A stretch of DNA of 64,000 nt from Nannocystis sp. (GCA_016712315.1 JADJRG010000013.1:2578001-2642000); one strand, 5' to 3'; counted from the stretch's first letter, positions 40,800 through 51,669 are shown. Program-made: numbers and translations. Notes: generated by a model from the letters alone, not told the origin.

Positions 40800-41801
40800 T
40801 CACTTCGGGACGCAGTAGATGGGCACCAGGGCCGGGTCGCTCCATAGGGGGTCGACTCGAGTCTTGACTCCGAAGCCGGTGCCGAGCTCGAGCGGATCCG
40901 GCGAGGTCGTGTAGATCGCGAAGGAGAGGGGGTGCTCCTCGTCGATCGCCTCAAGGACCGCCTTGGGCGGGAATGGGTGGCTGAGGACGAAGGAGTGGTA
41001 GGTGTTGGGGTTGTCCGCGCCCTCCACTGCGACCTCCTCTTCGCCGGCGATGGTCGCCGCTTGGTCGACGGTGAAGGTCGTGAGCGGCGGACCGAGGCTG
41101 GCGGGCAGCTCGCCGTTGTTCCACATCTCGCCGTCGCTGAGGTAGCGGAAGTTGACCTGCGTCGGGTCCCAGTCGCTGAAGTCAGCGAGGATTGGGGCGA
41201 CCTCGAGGGTCTTGGTCGGCATCGGCGCGCTGTTGGCCTCGTAGAAGACGACGCGCAGCTTAAAGCCGATCACCGAGTCGGGCGCCTGATCGAGGCGCTC
41301 CGCGAGCTTCTCCTCGTCGAACTTGGTGAGCAGGTAGGTGGTGCCGTCGGCGACGCTCCGCGCCATCGGTACGTAGCCCTGCCAGCGCCCGTCTCGGCAG
41401 TCGCCGGGGGGGTCCCAGGTCCACTTGCATTCACCTGCCGCGTTCTGGCTGATGACGACCATGTCCTCCTGGACCCACCAAGGCTCACCCTCCTGCTCCT
41501 CGTAGCCTTCGGCGCAGGCGCCGGAGCTGCTCGTGGCGTCGGTGTCGGGGTCTGTGTCGGTGCCGGCCGCGCTGGTGGAGCCGCTGGTGGTGGAGCCGTC
41601 GCTCTCGCCGCTGGTCGCGCTGGCGCCGGTGGTCGTCGTCGCGCTGGTGCTACTCGCGGCGCTCGTCGATGACCCTTCGGTCAGGCTGTCGGTGGCGCCG
41701 CCGGTCGAGGGGTCGAAGTCGAGGTTGTCGTTGAGGCAGGCGGCGCTGAGCAGCAGCGCCAAGCAAGGGGCGGTGATCGTTAAGGGAAGGGGGCGCGCCA
41801 T
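40800..41801 (-). CDS. Hypothetical lipoprotein with Ser/Thr linker
   Basis: A 333-residue lipoprotein. The signal ends at LLSAAC (about residue 22). Residues about 32-92 are a Ser/Thr/Gly/Ala/Asp linker (TTTTGASATSGESDGSTTSG). The mature domain, about 93-333, is beta-rich, with CKWTWDPPGDCRD near its start and LSFAIYTTSPDPLELGTGFG near its end. It loosely resembles the DNRLRE/parallel-beta surface domains of myxobacteria, but I recognise no catalytic site. It has its own -10 element 6 nt before the ATG and is convergent with lpdA. Probably a surface-exposed structural or binding protein. Confidence 0.75.
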   Translation of the reverse strand: MARPLPLTITAPCLALLLSAACLNDNLDFDPSTGGATDSLTEGSSTSAASSTSATTTTGASATSGESDGSTTSGSTSAAGTDTDPDTDATSSSGACAEGYEEQEGEPWWVQEDMVVISQNAAGECKWTWDPPGDCRDGRWQGYVPMARSVADGTTYLLTKFDEEKLAERLDQAPDSVIGFKLRVVFYEANSAPMPTKTLEVAPILADFSDWDPTQVNFRYLSDGEMWNNGELPASLGPPLTTFTVDQAATIAGEEEVAVEGADNPNTYHSFVLSHPFPPKAVLEAIDEEHPLSFAIYTTSPDPLELGTGFGVKTRVDPLWSDPALVPIYCVPK

Positions 41802-41807
41802 CGGCGG

Positions 41808-41813
41808 ATCGTA
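41808..41813 (-). promoter_or_regulatory. Predicted -10 element (TACGAT, minus strand)
   Basis: TACGAT on the minus strand ends 6 nt before the ATG at 41801, with only CCGCCG between. No ribosome binding site. Confidence 0.4.
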
Positions 41814-41883
41814 TCACCTGCGCGCAGAGACAGATGAAACGAGCGTAGGGGCGCCCCGCGCGGACACGCGCGGGGCCGATGGA

Positions 41884-43887
41884 TCAGCGCGTCAGGTAGG
41901 GATAGCTCTGCAAAATCCCCATCGCCCAGGGCTGGCCGAGGGTCGTTTGTGAGCCGAGGTGGCGGTCGCGGAGGAGCTTGATCATGGTCTCGGCGTCGAA
42001 GTCCATGGCGGCGAGCACGTCCTCGGAGGTGGCGCCCTGCTTGATCTCGAAGGTGAGCTCGGGGGTGAGCACGACGCGCTCGCTGGAGGTGAGCATCTTG
42101 TCCTCGTCAGGGTCGAGCAGGATCACCTCGTGGCAGCGGCTGAACAGGTTGTGCACGTTCGCGAGGCTGTCTTGGTAGGCGCCGGTCATAAAGAAGCCGA
42201 GGAAGTAGGGCTCGTCGTCGGGGTTGCGGGCGTGCAAGGGCAGGTAAGGGAGGTTCTCGTCGGGGTGCGCGAAGGTGTCGACGCAGCCGTCGCTGTCGCA
42301 GGTGATGTCGACGATCTGGGCGTGGATGGTCGGCTTCTCGGCGTGGCGCGAGAGCGGCGCGGCGGGGAAGACCTGGTCGATGGACCAGGCGTCGGGGATC
42401 GACTGGAAGATCGAGAAATTGACGAGGTACTTGAACTGGGCGCGGCCGAGGAAGTCGGTGATCTCCTCCGAGGGCGCCTGCATGCCCTCGACGATCCGCT
42501 CGACCTTGTTGCGGATCCGCTGGAAGAGCCCCTCGGCGGCGGCGCGGTCCTGGAGGGAGAGGTAGCCGCGCGAGAAGAGCTGGAGGCACTCGTCGCGGTA
42601 GTCGATCGCGTCGTGAAAGTACTCGTCGACGTTCTTGCTCGAGATGTTGTCGAGGCAGTAGCGGAGCTCGCCGATCAGGCGGTGCTCGTCCTCATCGGGC
42701 TCGGGGAGCGGCAAGAGCTCGCCTTGGACCTCGCGCAGGTCGGCGATGGTGACGGCGTGGTTGGAGACGATGACGCGGCCGCTCTCGGTGAGGATCGTCG
42801 GGTGGCGCGCGCCGGTCTCGGAGCACACCTCGGCGATCTCGAAGACGACGCCGGAGGCGTACTCCTCGAGCGAGTAGTTGGCGGACGACGGGTAGGAGGT
42901 CTTGGAGCCGTCGTAGTCGACGCCGATGCCGCCGCCGAGGTCGAGGAAGCGCAGCTGCGGGCAGAGGGGCTGGAGGTCGGCGTAGATCCGCGCGCCCTCG
43001 CGCACGGCGGTCTTGATCCGCTTGATCTGGGTGATCTGCGAGCCGATGTGGAAGTGGAGGAGGGAGAGGTTGCCCTCGAGGTTGGCTGCGGCGAGCTCGC
43101 GCACGACCGCGAGGATCTCGTTGGTGGTGAGGCCGAACTTGGACTTCTCGCCGCCCGAGCTCTGCCAGCGGCCGCTGCCCTTGCTGTAGAGCTTGGCGCG
43201 CACGCCGACCTCTGGTACGGCCTGCCAGTCCTGCTCGGCGAAGACGTCGAGGTAGCGGCGGACCTCGCGGGTGCTCTCGAGGACGATGATCACTTGGTGC
43301 CCGAGCTCGGCGGCGTGGAAGGCCATGCGGATGAACTCGCGGTCCTTGTAGCCGTTGCAGACCAAGGGCACGCCGGCGACCACCGGCTGGGCGAGCGCGA
43401 GCAGCAGCTCAGGCTTGGAGCCGGCCTCGAGGCCGTAGCGGGTGCGCACGCGGGCGCGTACGACGGTGGCGACGACGGAGCGGCGTTGGTTGACCTTGAG
43501 CGGGTAGACGCCGATGTGCGCGCCCTTGTAGCCGTTGTCGACGAAGGCCTTGTCGAAGGCGTCGCGCAGGAGCTTCATCTGCGCCTCGATCATGGTCGGG
43601 AAGCGGAGCACGTAGGGGGTGCGGATGCCGCGGCGACGCAGCTCCATCGTTAGCGCGTGGAGGTCGACGGCGGGGCTGTTCGGGGCGCGGAAGACGAGGT
43701 GACCCTCGGCGTTGGCCTCGAGGAAGGCGCGGCCCCAGCGGTTGATCCCATAGCGCTTGAAGGAGTGCTCGATCGCGTAGAGCTGGGCCTTGGCGGAGCG
43801 CGCGGAGGTGTCCGCGCCGTCGCCCTCGACCGGCGCTTGGTTGAGGTCGGTAGGGGCGGGCTGGGGCGGTGAGCTGTCGTGAGTCAT
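41884..43887 (-). CDS. speA: Biosynthetic arginine decarboxylase
   Basis: A 667-residue PLP-dependent fold-III decarboxylase converting arginine to agmatine. Motifs: PLP Lys in VYPLKVNQRRSV (about residue 130), GLEAGSKPELLLAL, HFHIGSQITQI, the glycine-rich phosphate site FLDLGGGIGVDYDGS and ILTESGRVIVSNHA, and the later VDITCDSDGCVDTF with GFFMTGAYQDSLANVHNLF. Length and order match bacterial SpeA, including the inserted helical domain. With an agmatinase, such as the ureohydrolase at 6151-7188, it would supply putrescine. A CATAAT -10-like box lies 15 nt upstream of the ATG. Confidence 0.95.
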   Translation of the reverse strand: MTHDSSPPQPAPTDLNQAPVEGDGADTSARSAKAQLYAIEHSFKRYGINRWGRAFLEANAEGHLVFRAPNSPAVDLHALTMELRRRGIRTPYVLRFPTMIEAQMKLLRDAFDKAFVDNGYKGAHIGVYPLKVNQRRSVVATVVRARVRTRYGLEAGSKPELLLALAQPVVAGVPLVCNGYKDREFIRMAFHAAELGHQVIIVLESTREVRRYLDVFAEQDWQAVPEVGVRAKLYSKGSGRWQSSGGEKSKFGLTTNEILAVVRELAAANLEGNLSLLHFHIGSQITQIKRIKTAVREGARIYADLQPLCPQLRFLDLGGGIGVDYDGSKTSYPSSANYSLEEYASGVVFEIAEVCSETGARHPTILTESGRVIVSNHAVTIADLREVQGELLPLPEPDEDEHRLIGELRYCLDNISSKNVDEYFHDAIDYRDECLQLFSRGYLSLQDRAAAEGLFQRIRNKVERIVEGMQAPSEEITDFLGRAQFKYLVNFSIFQSIPDAWSIDQVFPAAPLSRHAEKPTIHAQIVDITCDSDGCVDTFAHPDENLPYLPLHARNPDDEPYFLGFFMTGAYQDSLANVHNLFSRCHEVILLDPDEDKMLTSSERVVLTPELTFEIKQGATSEDVLAAMDFDAETMIKLLRDRHLGSQTTLGQPWAMGILQSYPYLTR

Positions 43888-44042
43888 GGCGGTCGGCGGC
43901 CGATTATGGGGGGGGGAGCGGCGCGCTCCAAGCCGTTTTCGGGCGCGTCGTCCGGCGCTTCGCGCGGCCGTCGGCTCTGTTATGCTCCGCCGCCCCCGGG
44001 CGCGAGCGCGCGCTCGCCCGGGCAGGCGCGCACAGGAGCACC

Positions 44043-45722
<1,680 letters not shown>

Positions 45723-45734
45723 GCGCCGCAGGGC

Positions 45735-46583
45735 TCAGCCAGGGCGATCGGCGTCGCCCTGGCGCCGGCGCGCTTGGAGCTGCTCGTAGATCAAGAGGTC
45801 GATGAGCATCGGGTACCAGAGCGCGTGCATGCCGGCGTGCATCGCCCCGGCGAGGCCGTCGAGCCAGGCGCCTTGGGCGAGCGCGCGGGCGTGGAAGGCG
45901 AAGGGGCGGACGAACAGGGGGAGGCGGTTGTAGAGCCAGCGGATCCCGACGGTGCGGCCGGCCTTGGTGCGCAGGTTAAAGCCGTCGAGGCCGCGCTGGC
46001 GATCGACGCCGTCGAGGTAGGCCTGCGCCTCCTTCTGGGCGTAGCGGACGTGCTTGTGGAACCAGTCGGCGAGGGGGCGCAGGTCGCGGTGGATCAGCCT
46101 GGTCTTTAGGACAGTGACCCGCATGTCGCGATCATCGACCCGCTCGTTGATGCCGCGGCGGAAGACGGCGACGTCAGGGCGCAGGAGGCGGAGCACGCGC
46201 GAGGTGGCGTACTCGCCGTGGGTGAGGCAGCGGCCGAGCGCCCACACCTCGAGGCGGAGGTAGGCGCCGTCGAGGTCGTCGCGCGCGATCGCGGCCTCGA
46301 GCTCGTCCCAGAGGGGCGGCGAGAGCTCCTCGTCGGCGTCCAAAAAGAAGACCCAGCGGAAGCGGCCGCGGCAGAGGTCGAGGGCGTGGTTGCGCTGGCT
46401 GGCGTAGTCGACGAATTGATGGACGTGGAGCTCGGCGCCGGCGGCTCGCGCGATCTCTTGGGTGCTGTCGCTCGAGCCTGAGTCGAGCACGATCACGGGC
46501 GCTCGCGCCCCGACCGAGCGCAGCGCCTTGGGCAGGTTCAGCTCTTCGTCGAGGGTGAGGATGACCACCACGAGCGGCTGCAC
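45735..46583 (-). CDS. Family 2 glycosyltransferase (WaaE/KdtX-like)
   Basis: A 282-residue GT-A glycosyltransferase. The N-terminus VVVILTLDEELNLPKALRSV is followed by VLDSGSSDSTQEIARAAGA and the DXD-type FFLDADEEL (about residues 78-86). VFRRGINERVDD and the basic middle part fit the lipopolysaccharide core beta-glucosyltransferases of the WaaE group. It lacks multiple transmembrane helices. It is encoded 9 bp after the O-antigen-ligase-like gene on the same strand, so the pair probably works on LPS or exopolysaccharide at the inner membrane. Confidence 0.9.
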   Translation of the reverse strand: MQPLVVVILTLDEELNLPKALRSVGARAPVIVLDSGSSDSTQEIARAAGAELHVHQFVDYASQRNHALDLCRGRFRWVFFLDADEELSPPLWDELEAAIARDDLDGAYLRLEVWALGRCLTHGEYATSRVLRLLRPDVAVFRRGINERVDDRDMRVTVLKTRLIHRDLRPLADWFHKHVRYAQKEAQAYLDGVDRQRGLDGFNLRTKAGRTVGIRWLYNRLPLFVRPFAFHARALAQGAWLDGLAGAMHAGMHALWYPMLIDLLIYEQLQARRRQGDADRPG

Positions 46584-46592
46584 GCGCCGACC

Positions 46593-47699
46593 TTACCGCG
46601 AATCGGCGGCGCGGCGGGCGATCGTCAGCGAGACGCCGACACAGAGGCCGATCATCGGCACCAAAAAATAGGTCTTGTAGGAGGCGCAGGTGACCAAATA
46701 CACGGCGACGCTGACGGCGCCGCCGATCAGGGTGGGCGAGAGCGCCAGGGGGGCGCGCAGGGCCTGGCGCAGCAGCGGCCAAAACGGCAGGGAGAGCAGC
46801 CCAGAGCCGAAGAGGCCGAACTTCCACAGGTGGTAGGCGAGCATGTTGTGGACGTAAGACACGTAGAAGCCGTCGACGACCATCTCCGCGCCCAAGCCGG
46901 CGCCGAAGAGCGGCATCGCCCGGAACTCGCGCAAGCTCTCGCTGATCTCACGCAGGCGGCCGTCGATGGTCGCGGAGGAGCCGAGGCGCAGGTAGCTCTC
47001 GCCGAGGGCGAGCAGGGCGCCCGCGAAGAGGGCCGCGACCACGAGTAAGGTGAGCGCGAGGGTGAGGCCGCGGCCGGGGCGGCGGCGGTAGTAGGCGATC
47101 CCGGCGCCGAGCGCGAGGCCGAGCGCCATGCCGCGGCTGACGGTGGCGACGACAGCGACCACGAGCGTGGCGATCGCCGCGGCTAAGAGCGCGCGCTGGA
47201 TGCGGCGCCGGCGCGGGAGGAGCCGGCGCAGCAGCGCGGCGGCGTAGATGCCGATCAAGAGGTGACCGGCGATCACCTTGTGGAAGTTGAAGGTCGAACG
47301 GACGCTGCGCAGATCAAAGCTCGGCATCAAGGCGAGCGAGCGGGCGCCGTCGACCACGCAGACGAGCACGATCACCCACAAGATCGCGCGCGGGAGCGCG
47401 GCGCCGCGGCCGGCGACGAGGCCGAGCACGAAGAGGATGTACGGCAGCGCGTCCTCGATCGCCTGCTCCATGTGGTTGCCGCGCAGCACGCCGATCAGGA
47501 GGCCGAGCAGGAGCGCGGCGATCCACGGGAGGAAGAGCACGAGCAGGGCGCGCGCCTCGTGCGCGCGGACCAGGCCGCCGAGGCCAGCGGCGGTGTAGAG
47601 GGCGAGGAAGGCGGCGATCGGCAGGGAGAGGCCGTCGGGGAAGATCGGCAGGGCGATCGTTAAGAGCAGCGCCGCCGCCGCGAAGATCATCGTCAACAT
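46593..47699 (-). CDS. O-antigen ligase/polymerase-family membrane protein
   Basis: A 368-residue protein with about ten hydrophobic segments over most of its length. The pattern fits the Wzy/WaaL family: several N-terminal helices, then a large periplasmic loop containing GRLREISESLREFRAMPLFGAGLG and VHNMLAYHLWKFGLFGSGLL. The His-Asn of VHNM sits where WaaL and Wzy proteins have H-N/H[NSQ]. It would join or polymerise sugar chains on the outer face of the inner membrane. The ligase/polymerase distinction cannot be made from sequence. It is followed by a family 2 glycosyltransferase gene. Confidence 0.8.
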   Translation of the reverse strand: MLTMIFAAAALLLTIALPIFPDGLSLPIAAFLALYTAAGLGGLVRAHEARALLVLFLPWIAALLLGLLIGVLRGNHMEQAIEDALPYILFVLGLVAGRGAALPRAILWVIVLVCVVDGARSLALMPSFDLRSVRSTFNFHKVIAGHLLIGIYAAALLRRLLPRRRRIQRALLAAAIATLVVAVVATVSRGMALGLALGAGIAYYRRRPGRGLTLALTLLVVAALFAGALLALGESYLRLGSSATIDGRLREISESLREFRAMPLFGAGLGAEMVVDGFYVSYVHNMLAYHLWKFGLFGSGLLSLPFWPLLRQALRAPLALSPTLIGGAVSVAVYLVTCASYKTYFLVPMIGLCVGVSLTIARRAADSR

Positions 47700-47898
47700 G
47701 GGCGGGCTCGCCGTTCAGTGTGCCAAGGCGCGGGCGCTCGGTCACCCCGCGGGCGGGCGATGGCGGGCGCGCGAACGCGCGCGGCGCCGAGGAGGGCGCA
47801 CAGGGGCGGCGATGCGGCGGTCGCGGCCGGGTGACTTGAGCGGACCGCGGGTCCGTTCCATGGTTGGCCTTGATGGTCGAGCGCCTCGCGAGGAGCCG

Positions 47899-48468
47899 AT
47901 GAGCGCCGAACTGGTGGCTTCAGGAGCGTTCGCGTCGGCGCTGGCGCTGCGCTGGTGGCAACGTCGGCGCGATGAGGCGTCGCGGGAGCGAGAGCTGGCG
48001 GCGCTCACGGATGATCCGCCGGCGGCGCTCGATCACTTGAGCCCGGCGCTCGCTCGCTTGGCGCAGCAGACGCGGATCTGCAGGTTGATGCTCGAGGGGC
48101 CGCTGCGCGGCTATCAGGAGCCGCTGCTGAGCGAGAGCCCGTGGGCGCGGCGGCGGCGCTGCGACGAGCTGGACCTGGCGCTGCTCAACGCGAGGCGGGC
48201 GCTGTGGGAGTGGTTGGCCTCGTTTCGCAGCCTCAGCCGCGGCGACCTCGAGGTGCTGGGGGCGCTGGGGCTGTCGCTTCGGCCGTTTCGTGGGCTGCTC
48301 TTTAAGACAGGGATCTTCGATCGCTGCGATGACCCGTGGGAGGAGCGGCTCTACCCGAAGGCGCCCGACTTCCGGCGGATCTTCGCCGAGCTGCACCGGG
48401 CGATGATCGAGCTGCGACGCTTCGAGCGGGCGCTGCTCGGCCAGCGCGCCGATCCGTATCGGGCGTAG
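47899..48468 (+). CDS. Hypothetical helical protein
   Basis: A 189-residue protein of unknown function. The start at 47899 is fixed by a perfect AGGAG four bases upstream; the open frame upstream is Arg/Gly-rich and probably not translated. The sequence is rich in Arg, Leu and Glu, with an N-terminal hydrophobic stretch (LVASGAFASALALRWW) that might associate with the membrane. Helices follow (ALARLAQQTRICRLMLEGP, RRRCDELDLALLNARRALWEW), and the C-terminal half has FRRIFAELHRAMIELRRFERALL. No known domain is recognised. It is divergent from the O-antigen-ligase-like gene and precedes a lipoprotein esterase gene. Confidence 0.7.
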   Translation: MSAELVASGAFASALALRWWQRRRDEASRERELAALTDDPPAALDHLSPALARLAQQTRICRLMLEGPLRGYQEPLLSESPWARRRRCDELDLALLNARRALWEWLASFRSLSRGDLEVLGALGLSLRPFRGLLFKTGIFDRCDDPWEERLYPKAPDFRRIFAELHRAMIELRRFERALLGQRADPYRA

Positions 48469-48495
48469 GGATCGCGCGGGGGCGGCCGGGTGGCG

Positions 48496-48501
48496 TAGAC
48501 T
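48496..48501 (+). promoter_or_regulatory. Predicted -10 element (TAGACT)
   Basis: TAGACT ends 8 nt before the GTG at 48510 with no ribosome binding site, as in other apparent leaderless genes here. Confidence 0.4.
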
Positions 48502-48509
48502 GGGCGGCG

Positions 48510-49748
48510 GTGCGGCGCCCCCTCTGCCTCGCGATCTACCTCGCGCCTGCGCTCGCGTGCGGCGGCGCGCCTGTGATCGAGCAGACCTCGCCGCCGAGCC
48601 GCGCCCTGGCGGCGTCGGTGAGCTCGGCGCCCTCGCCCTCGCCTGTGCGAGCCGAGGAGGGCGGGGCGGCGGCGACGCGCGCAGCAGCCGACGCGGTGAT
48701 GAGCGCAGCGCAGGCGCCGGTGGCCACGAATTCGCGCTTGATCGCGCAGCGGATCGTCAGCCCGACGGCGCAGGCGGGGGTGCGTGAGCGGGTCGAGGAG
48801 CTGCCGCCGGAGGGGATCGTGTGGGTCGGGCCGCTGTCAGGCAACGGCGGGCGCGACGTGCTGATCTTCATCCCGCCGGGGGCCGACGACAGCGCGCAGT
48901 TTCGCGTCGTGTATCACTTCCACGGCACGAACAGCCACCACGTGCAGCGGCCGGCGCCAGGGCTCGCGAAGGAGTCGTGGGTCGGCTGGGATCGACTGAC
49001 GCAGGCGCTAGAGGGGGCTCAGGCGCTACAAGCGGCGGCCTCGGAGAACGTGGCGCTGGTCTACCCCTTCAGCGCGGGCAAGCGGATGGAGCCGACGTGG
49101 CGGGGGCACAGCAACAAGGTGTACGACCGGATGTGGATGCTGCCGGCGCCGCCGGGCTTCACCGACGACTTTGAGCTGCTGCGCCAGGAGGTGACGGCGC
49201 TGCTCACCGAGCGCCTCGGGGTGCACCCAAGCAAGCTGCCGGCGCGGGTCTTGGTCGAGGGGCACAGCGCGGGCGGGATCGCCTTGTGGAACATCGCTCG
49301 GAGCGGCGCGCGCTCGGTCAGCGACTACCTCTTCCTCGACGCGGGCTTCCACGAGTGGGCGGACGGCTGCTACGCGGCGATCCGGGCGGCAGGGGCGGGC
49401 GCGCGGGTGACGCTGGTGATCCGTGATCGCGGGATCGCCGATCCGATGCAGGGGCCGGATCCGTGGTGCGTGACGATGCCTGAGCTGGCGGCCTCGTGGC
49501 CGGCGGTCGAGGGGCGGTGCGCGGACGACCCGAAGCTGCGGCCCCGCGGGGACGCGCTGACCTGCGCGCGCTGGCGCGAGCTGGCGCTCGGATGGCCCAA
49601 AGTTCAGGCGTGGTGCGCGGCGATGAAGGACGACCTGCGCGGCCTAGAGGGGGCGCTGGTGCACCGGACGAAGGTGGCGCACGGCGAGCAGACGCGGGTG
49701 TTCTTTGGGGGGATGAAGATCCCAGGGTTCGACGGCGAGGAGCGATGA
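48510..49748 (+). CDS. Alpha/beta-hydrolase-like lipoprotein
   Basis: A 412-residue exported protein. The signal peptide ends at lipobox ALAC (about residue 16), then a Ser/Ala/Glu linker runs to about residue 70. The hydrolase-like part has VVYHFHGTNSHHV (oxyanion-type HG), LVYPFSAGKRMEPTWRGHS and the nucleophile elbow VLVEGHSAGGIALWN (GxSxG), with DAGFHEWADG and VAHGEQTRVFF supplying candidate acid and His residues. A polyhydroxyalkanoate depolymerase- or feruloyl esterase-like fold is possible; the substrate is unknown. The GTG start coincides with the signal peptide and follows a close -10 element. Confidence 0.78.
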   Translation: MRRPLCLAIYLAPALACGGAPVIEQTSPPSRALAASVSSAPSPSPVRAEEGGAAATRAAADAVMSAAQAPVATNSRLIAQRIVSPTAQAGVRERVEELPPEGIVWVGPLSGNGGRDVLIFIPPGADDSAQFRVVYHFHGTNSHHVQRPAPGLAKESWVGWDRLTQALEGAQALQAAASENVALVYPFSAGKRMEPTWRGHSNKVYDRMWMLPAPPGFTDDFELLRQEVTALLTERLGVHPSKLPARVLVEGHSAGGIALWNIARSGARSVSDYLFLDAGFHEWADGCYAAIRAAGAGARVTLVIRDRGIADPMQGPDPWCVTMPELAASWPAVEGRCADDPKLRPRGDALTCARWRELALGWPKVQAWCAAMKDDLRGLEGALVHRTKVAHGEQTRVFFGGMKIPGFDGEER

Positions 49749-49750
49749 AC

Positions 49751-50794
49751 CTAAAAATTGGGGCTGGCGGCGGCGCCGAGCGGCGCCTCGGCGCGCTCCT
49801 CGACCGCGCGCCAGCCGACGACGCGGCGGCGCTCCTCGTCCCACAGCTTGAGCTTGGCGCAGCGGAGGCTCTGGCGCAGGCCGAGGCGGGTGACCTTCTG
49901 GAGCTCGGGGACCTCGCGGAAGGCCTTCTGGAGGCGGTAGTTGGGGATCTTGCTGGCGAGGTGGTGGATGTGGTGGACGCTGATGTCCGCGGTGAGCCAG
50001 TGCAGCCACGCGGGCAGGGCGTAGTACGAGGAGCCGATCAGCGATGCGGTGTGGAAGTCCCACTCGTCTTGGCGGCGCCAGTAGCCGCCCTCGAATTGGT
50101 GTTGGACGTAGAAGAGCCAGATCCCGCCCGCGGCGGCGAGGACCTGGTAGGGGAGCTGCACCGCGAGGATGGCCGTCCAGCCGAAGTTGGCGCCGATCGC
50201 CCAGACGAGGGCGCCGAGGCCGAGGTTGGTGAAGGCGACGCTGGCCCACTCGCGCCGCCAACTCCACGGGGCGTCGAGCGGCAGGCGGTGCTTGAGCACG
50301 AACTGGTAGAGGGCGCCGAGGCCGAGGAAGACGAGCGGGTGGCGGTAGGCGCGGTAGCCGAGGCGGCGCAGCGGCGAGAGGGCGCGGTACTCCGCGACGG
50401 TGATGGTGTCGATGTCGCCGAAGTCGCGGCGATCGAGGTTGCCCGAGGTGGCGTGGTGGATCGCGTGGGTGCGCTTCCAATAATAGTAGGGGGTCAAAGT
50501 AAGGACGCCGAGCAAGGAGCCGACCAGATCGTTGGCCCAGCGGGTGCGGAAGAGCGAGCCGTGGCCGCAGTCGTGCTGGAGCACGAAGGTGCGGACGAGG
50601 AAGATCGAGGCGAGCGGCATGAGCGCGAACACCCACCACCAGCCGACGCTGTAGCCGTGCAGCATGAGGCCGGTGAGGGCGACCAGCGGGACTAAGGTTT
50701 CGACGAGCTGTCGCAGGGCGATGGCGTCGCTAGGAGTGCGGTAGGGGGCGAGGGTCTTCGCCCAGAATTTCGCGGACTCGGGGTTCTCGGTCAT
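49751..50794 (-). CDS. Fatty acid desaturase (membrane, di-iron)
   Basis: A 347-residue membrane desaturase of the delta-12/omega-6-like acyl-lipid group. The three histidine boxes are complete: HDCGH (about residue 75), HAIHH (about 111) and HHIHH (about 275). At least four hydrophobic segments surround them. It would insert a double bond into acyl chains of membrane lipids using reduced ferredoxin or cytochrome and O2; regiospecificity is not certain. I used the ATG at 50794 rather than the TTG one codon upstream. It is convergent with the hydrolase gene, separated by two bases. Confidence 0.92.
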   Translation of the reverse strand: MTENPESAKFWAKTLAPYRTPSDAIALRQLVETLVPLVALTGLMLHGYSVGWWWVFALMPLASIFLVRTFVLQHDCGHGSLFRTRWANDLVGSLLGVLTLTPYYYWKRTHAIHHATSGNLDRRDFGDIDTITVAEYRALSPLRRLGYRAYRHPLVFLGLGALYQFVLKHRLPLDAPWSWRREWASVAFTNLGLGALVWAIGANFGWTAILAVQLPYQVLAAAGGIWLFYVQHQFEGGYWRRQDEWDFHTASLIGSSYYALPAWLHWLTADISVHHIHHLASKIPNYRLQKAFREVPELQKVTRLGLRQSLRCAKLKLWDEERRRVVGWRAVEERAEAPLGAAASPNF

Positions 50795-51056
50795 CAACGC
50801 TCGCTCCGGTAGCGCACTCGATCAATCTAGGGCCCGATCGCGGCGGTGAGTGTCATCGTTGCGTCACAGCGCAGGCTCCCCGCAGATGCGGGCGCGCGGG
50901 CCGCTGCGCGTGGGTGCGCTGGCGGTCCACACGCGGCGCGTGCTCCGCTCTGGATCATGCGCGGCTGCTATCTCTGGTGGACCAAGGATGGCCGCCGCGG
51001 GCGCGGCGAGGCGTGAGGTCACGGAAGACTCTAGCGACCCCAGCCAAAGGCCATCA

Positions 51057-51665
51057 ATGACCGATCCGCGGATCTCACTCACTGACTTCGTCGACTTCGT
51101 CACCCGCTCGGGCATGCCCAAGCTCACCAAGGTGAAGCAGCTCAAGCATCGCGCCGAGTACAGCCCGTACGCCGACTTTTACAAGCCCTTCCGGGAGGCC
51201 GTGATCGCCGCGCACGCGGAGCGTCACGGCAAGGCGGGGGTCGCCGCGGCCGCGCTGCGGTCGTTGGATGAGGCCGATCGCCGCCGTCATCACATCGTCG
51301 AGCTGTGCGCGGCGTACGCCTCGTGGTGGGGTCGGCGCGAGATGGATTTTTTTCCGCCGCCGAGCGCGCGGCGACACCTGGGGGGGCTGGACCTCACGAT
51401 CAATCCGGAGCTGGGGCTGCTGATCGACGGGCGCCCTCACGTGATCAAGCTGTATTTCAAGGAGCCGCCGCTGTCGCGACGGTACGCGGAGATCGCCGCC
51501 GCGCTGATGCATGAGTCTTTGGCGGGGCAGCCGCCGAGCGGGGCGATCATGGCGATCTTGGACGTGCGTCGGCGACGGCTGCATTGCCTGGCGCCGCGGC
51601 CAGAGCTGTCCGCGCTGCTGGCGGGCGAGCTGGCGTCGCTGTCGACGATGTGGGCGCTGATCTGA
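51057..51665 (+). CDS. Hypothetical protein, possible PD-(D/E)XK-like fold
   Basis: A 202-residue soluble protein without signal peptide or membrane segment. The N-terminal half is helical (DFVDFVTRSGMPKLTKVKQL, YADFYKPFREAVIAAH). The C-terminal half has LDLTINPELGLLIDGRPHVI followed by KLYFKEPPLSRRYAEIAAALM. The Glu/Asp and Lys spacing resembles the E/D...xK core of PD-(D/E)XK nucleases, but no family is recognised and the match is weak. The start was chosen at 51057, where coding-type sequence begins; upstream residues are Arg/Gly-rich. No operon partner. Confidence 0.65.
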   Translation: MTDPRISLTDFVDFVTRSGMPKLTKVKQLKHRAEYSPYADFYKPFREAVIAAHAERHGKAGVAAAALRSLDEADRRRHHIVELCAAYASWWGRREMDFFPPPSARRHLGGLDLTINPELGLLIDGRPHVIKLYFKEPPLSRRYAEIAAALMHESLAGQPPSGAIMAILDVRRRRLHCLAPRPELSALLAGELASLSTMWALI

Positions 51666-51669
51666 GGGC

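Noticed and set aside
41959..43653. 564-aa plus-strand open frame opposite arginine decarboxylase
   Set aside because: Antisense shadow; Val/Gly/Asp/Leu-rich without motifs, while speA is complete on the minus strand.
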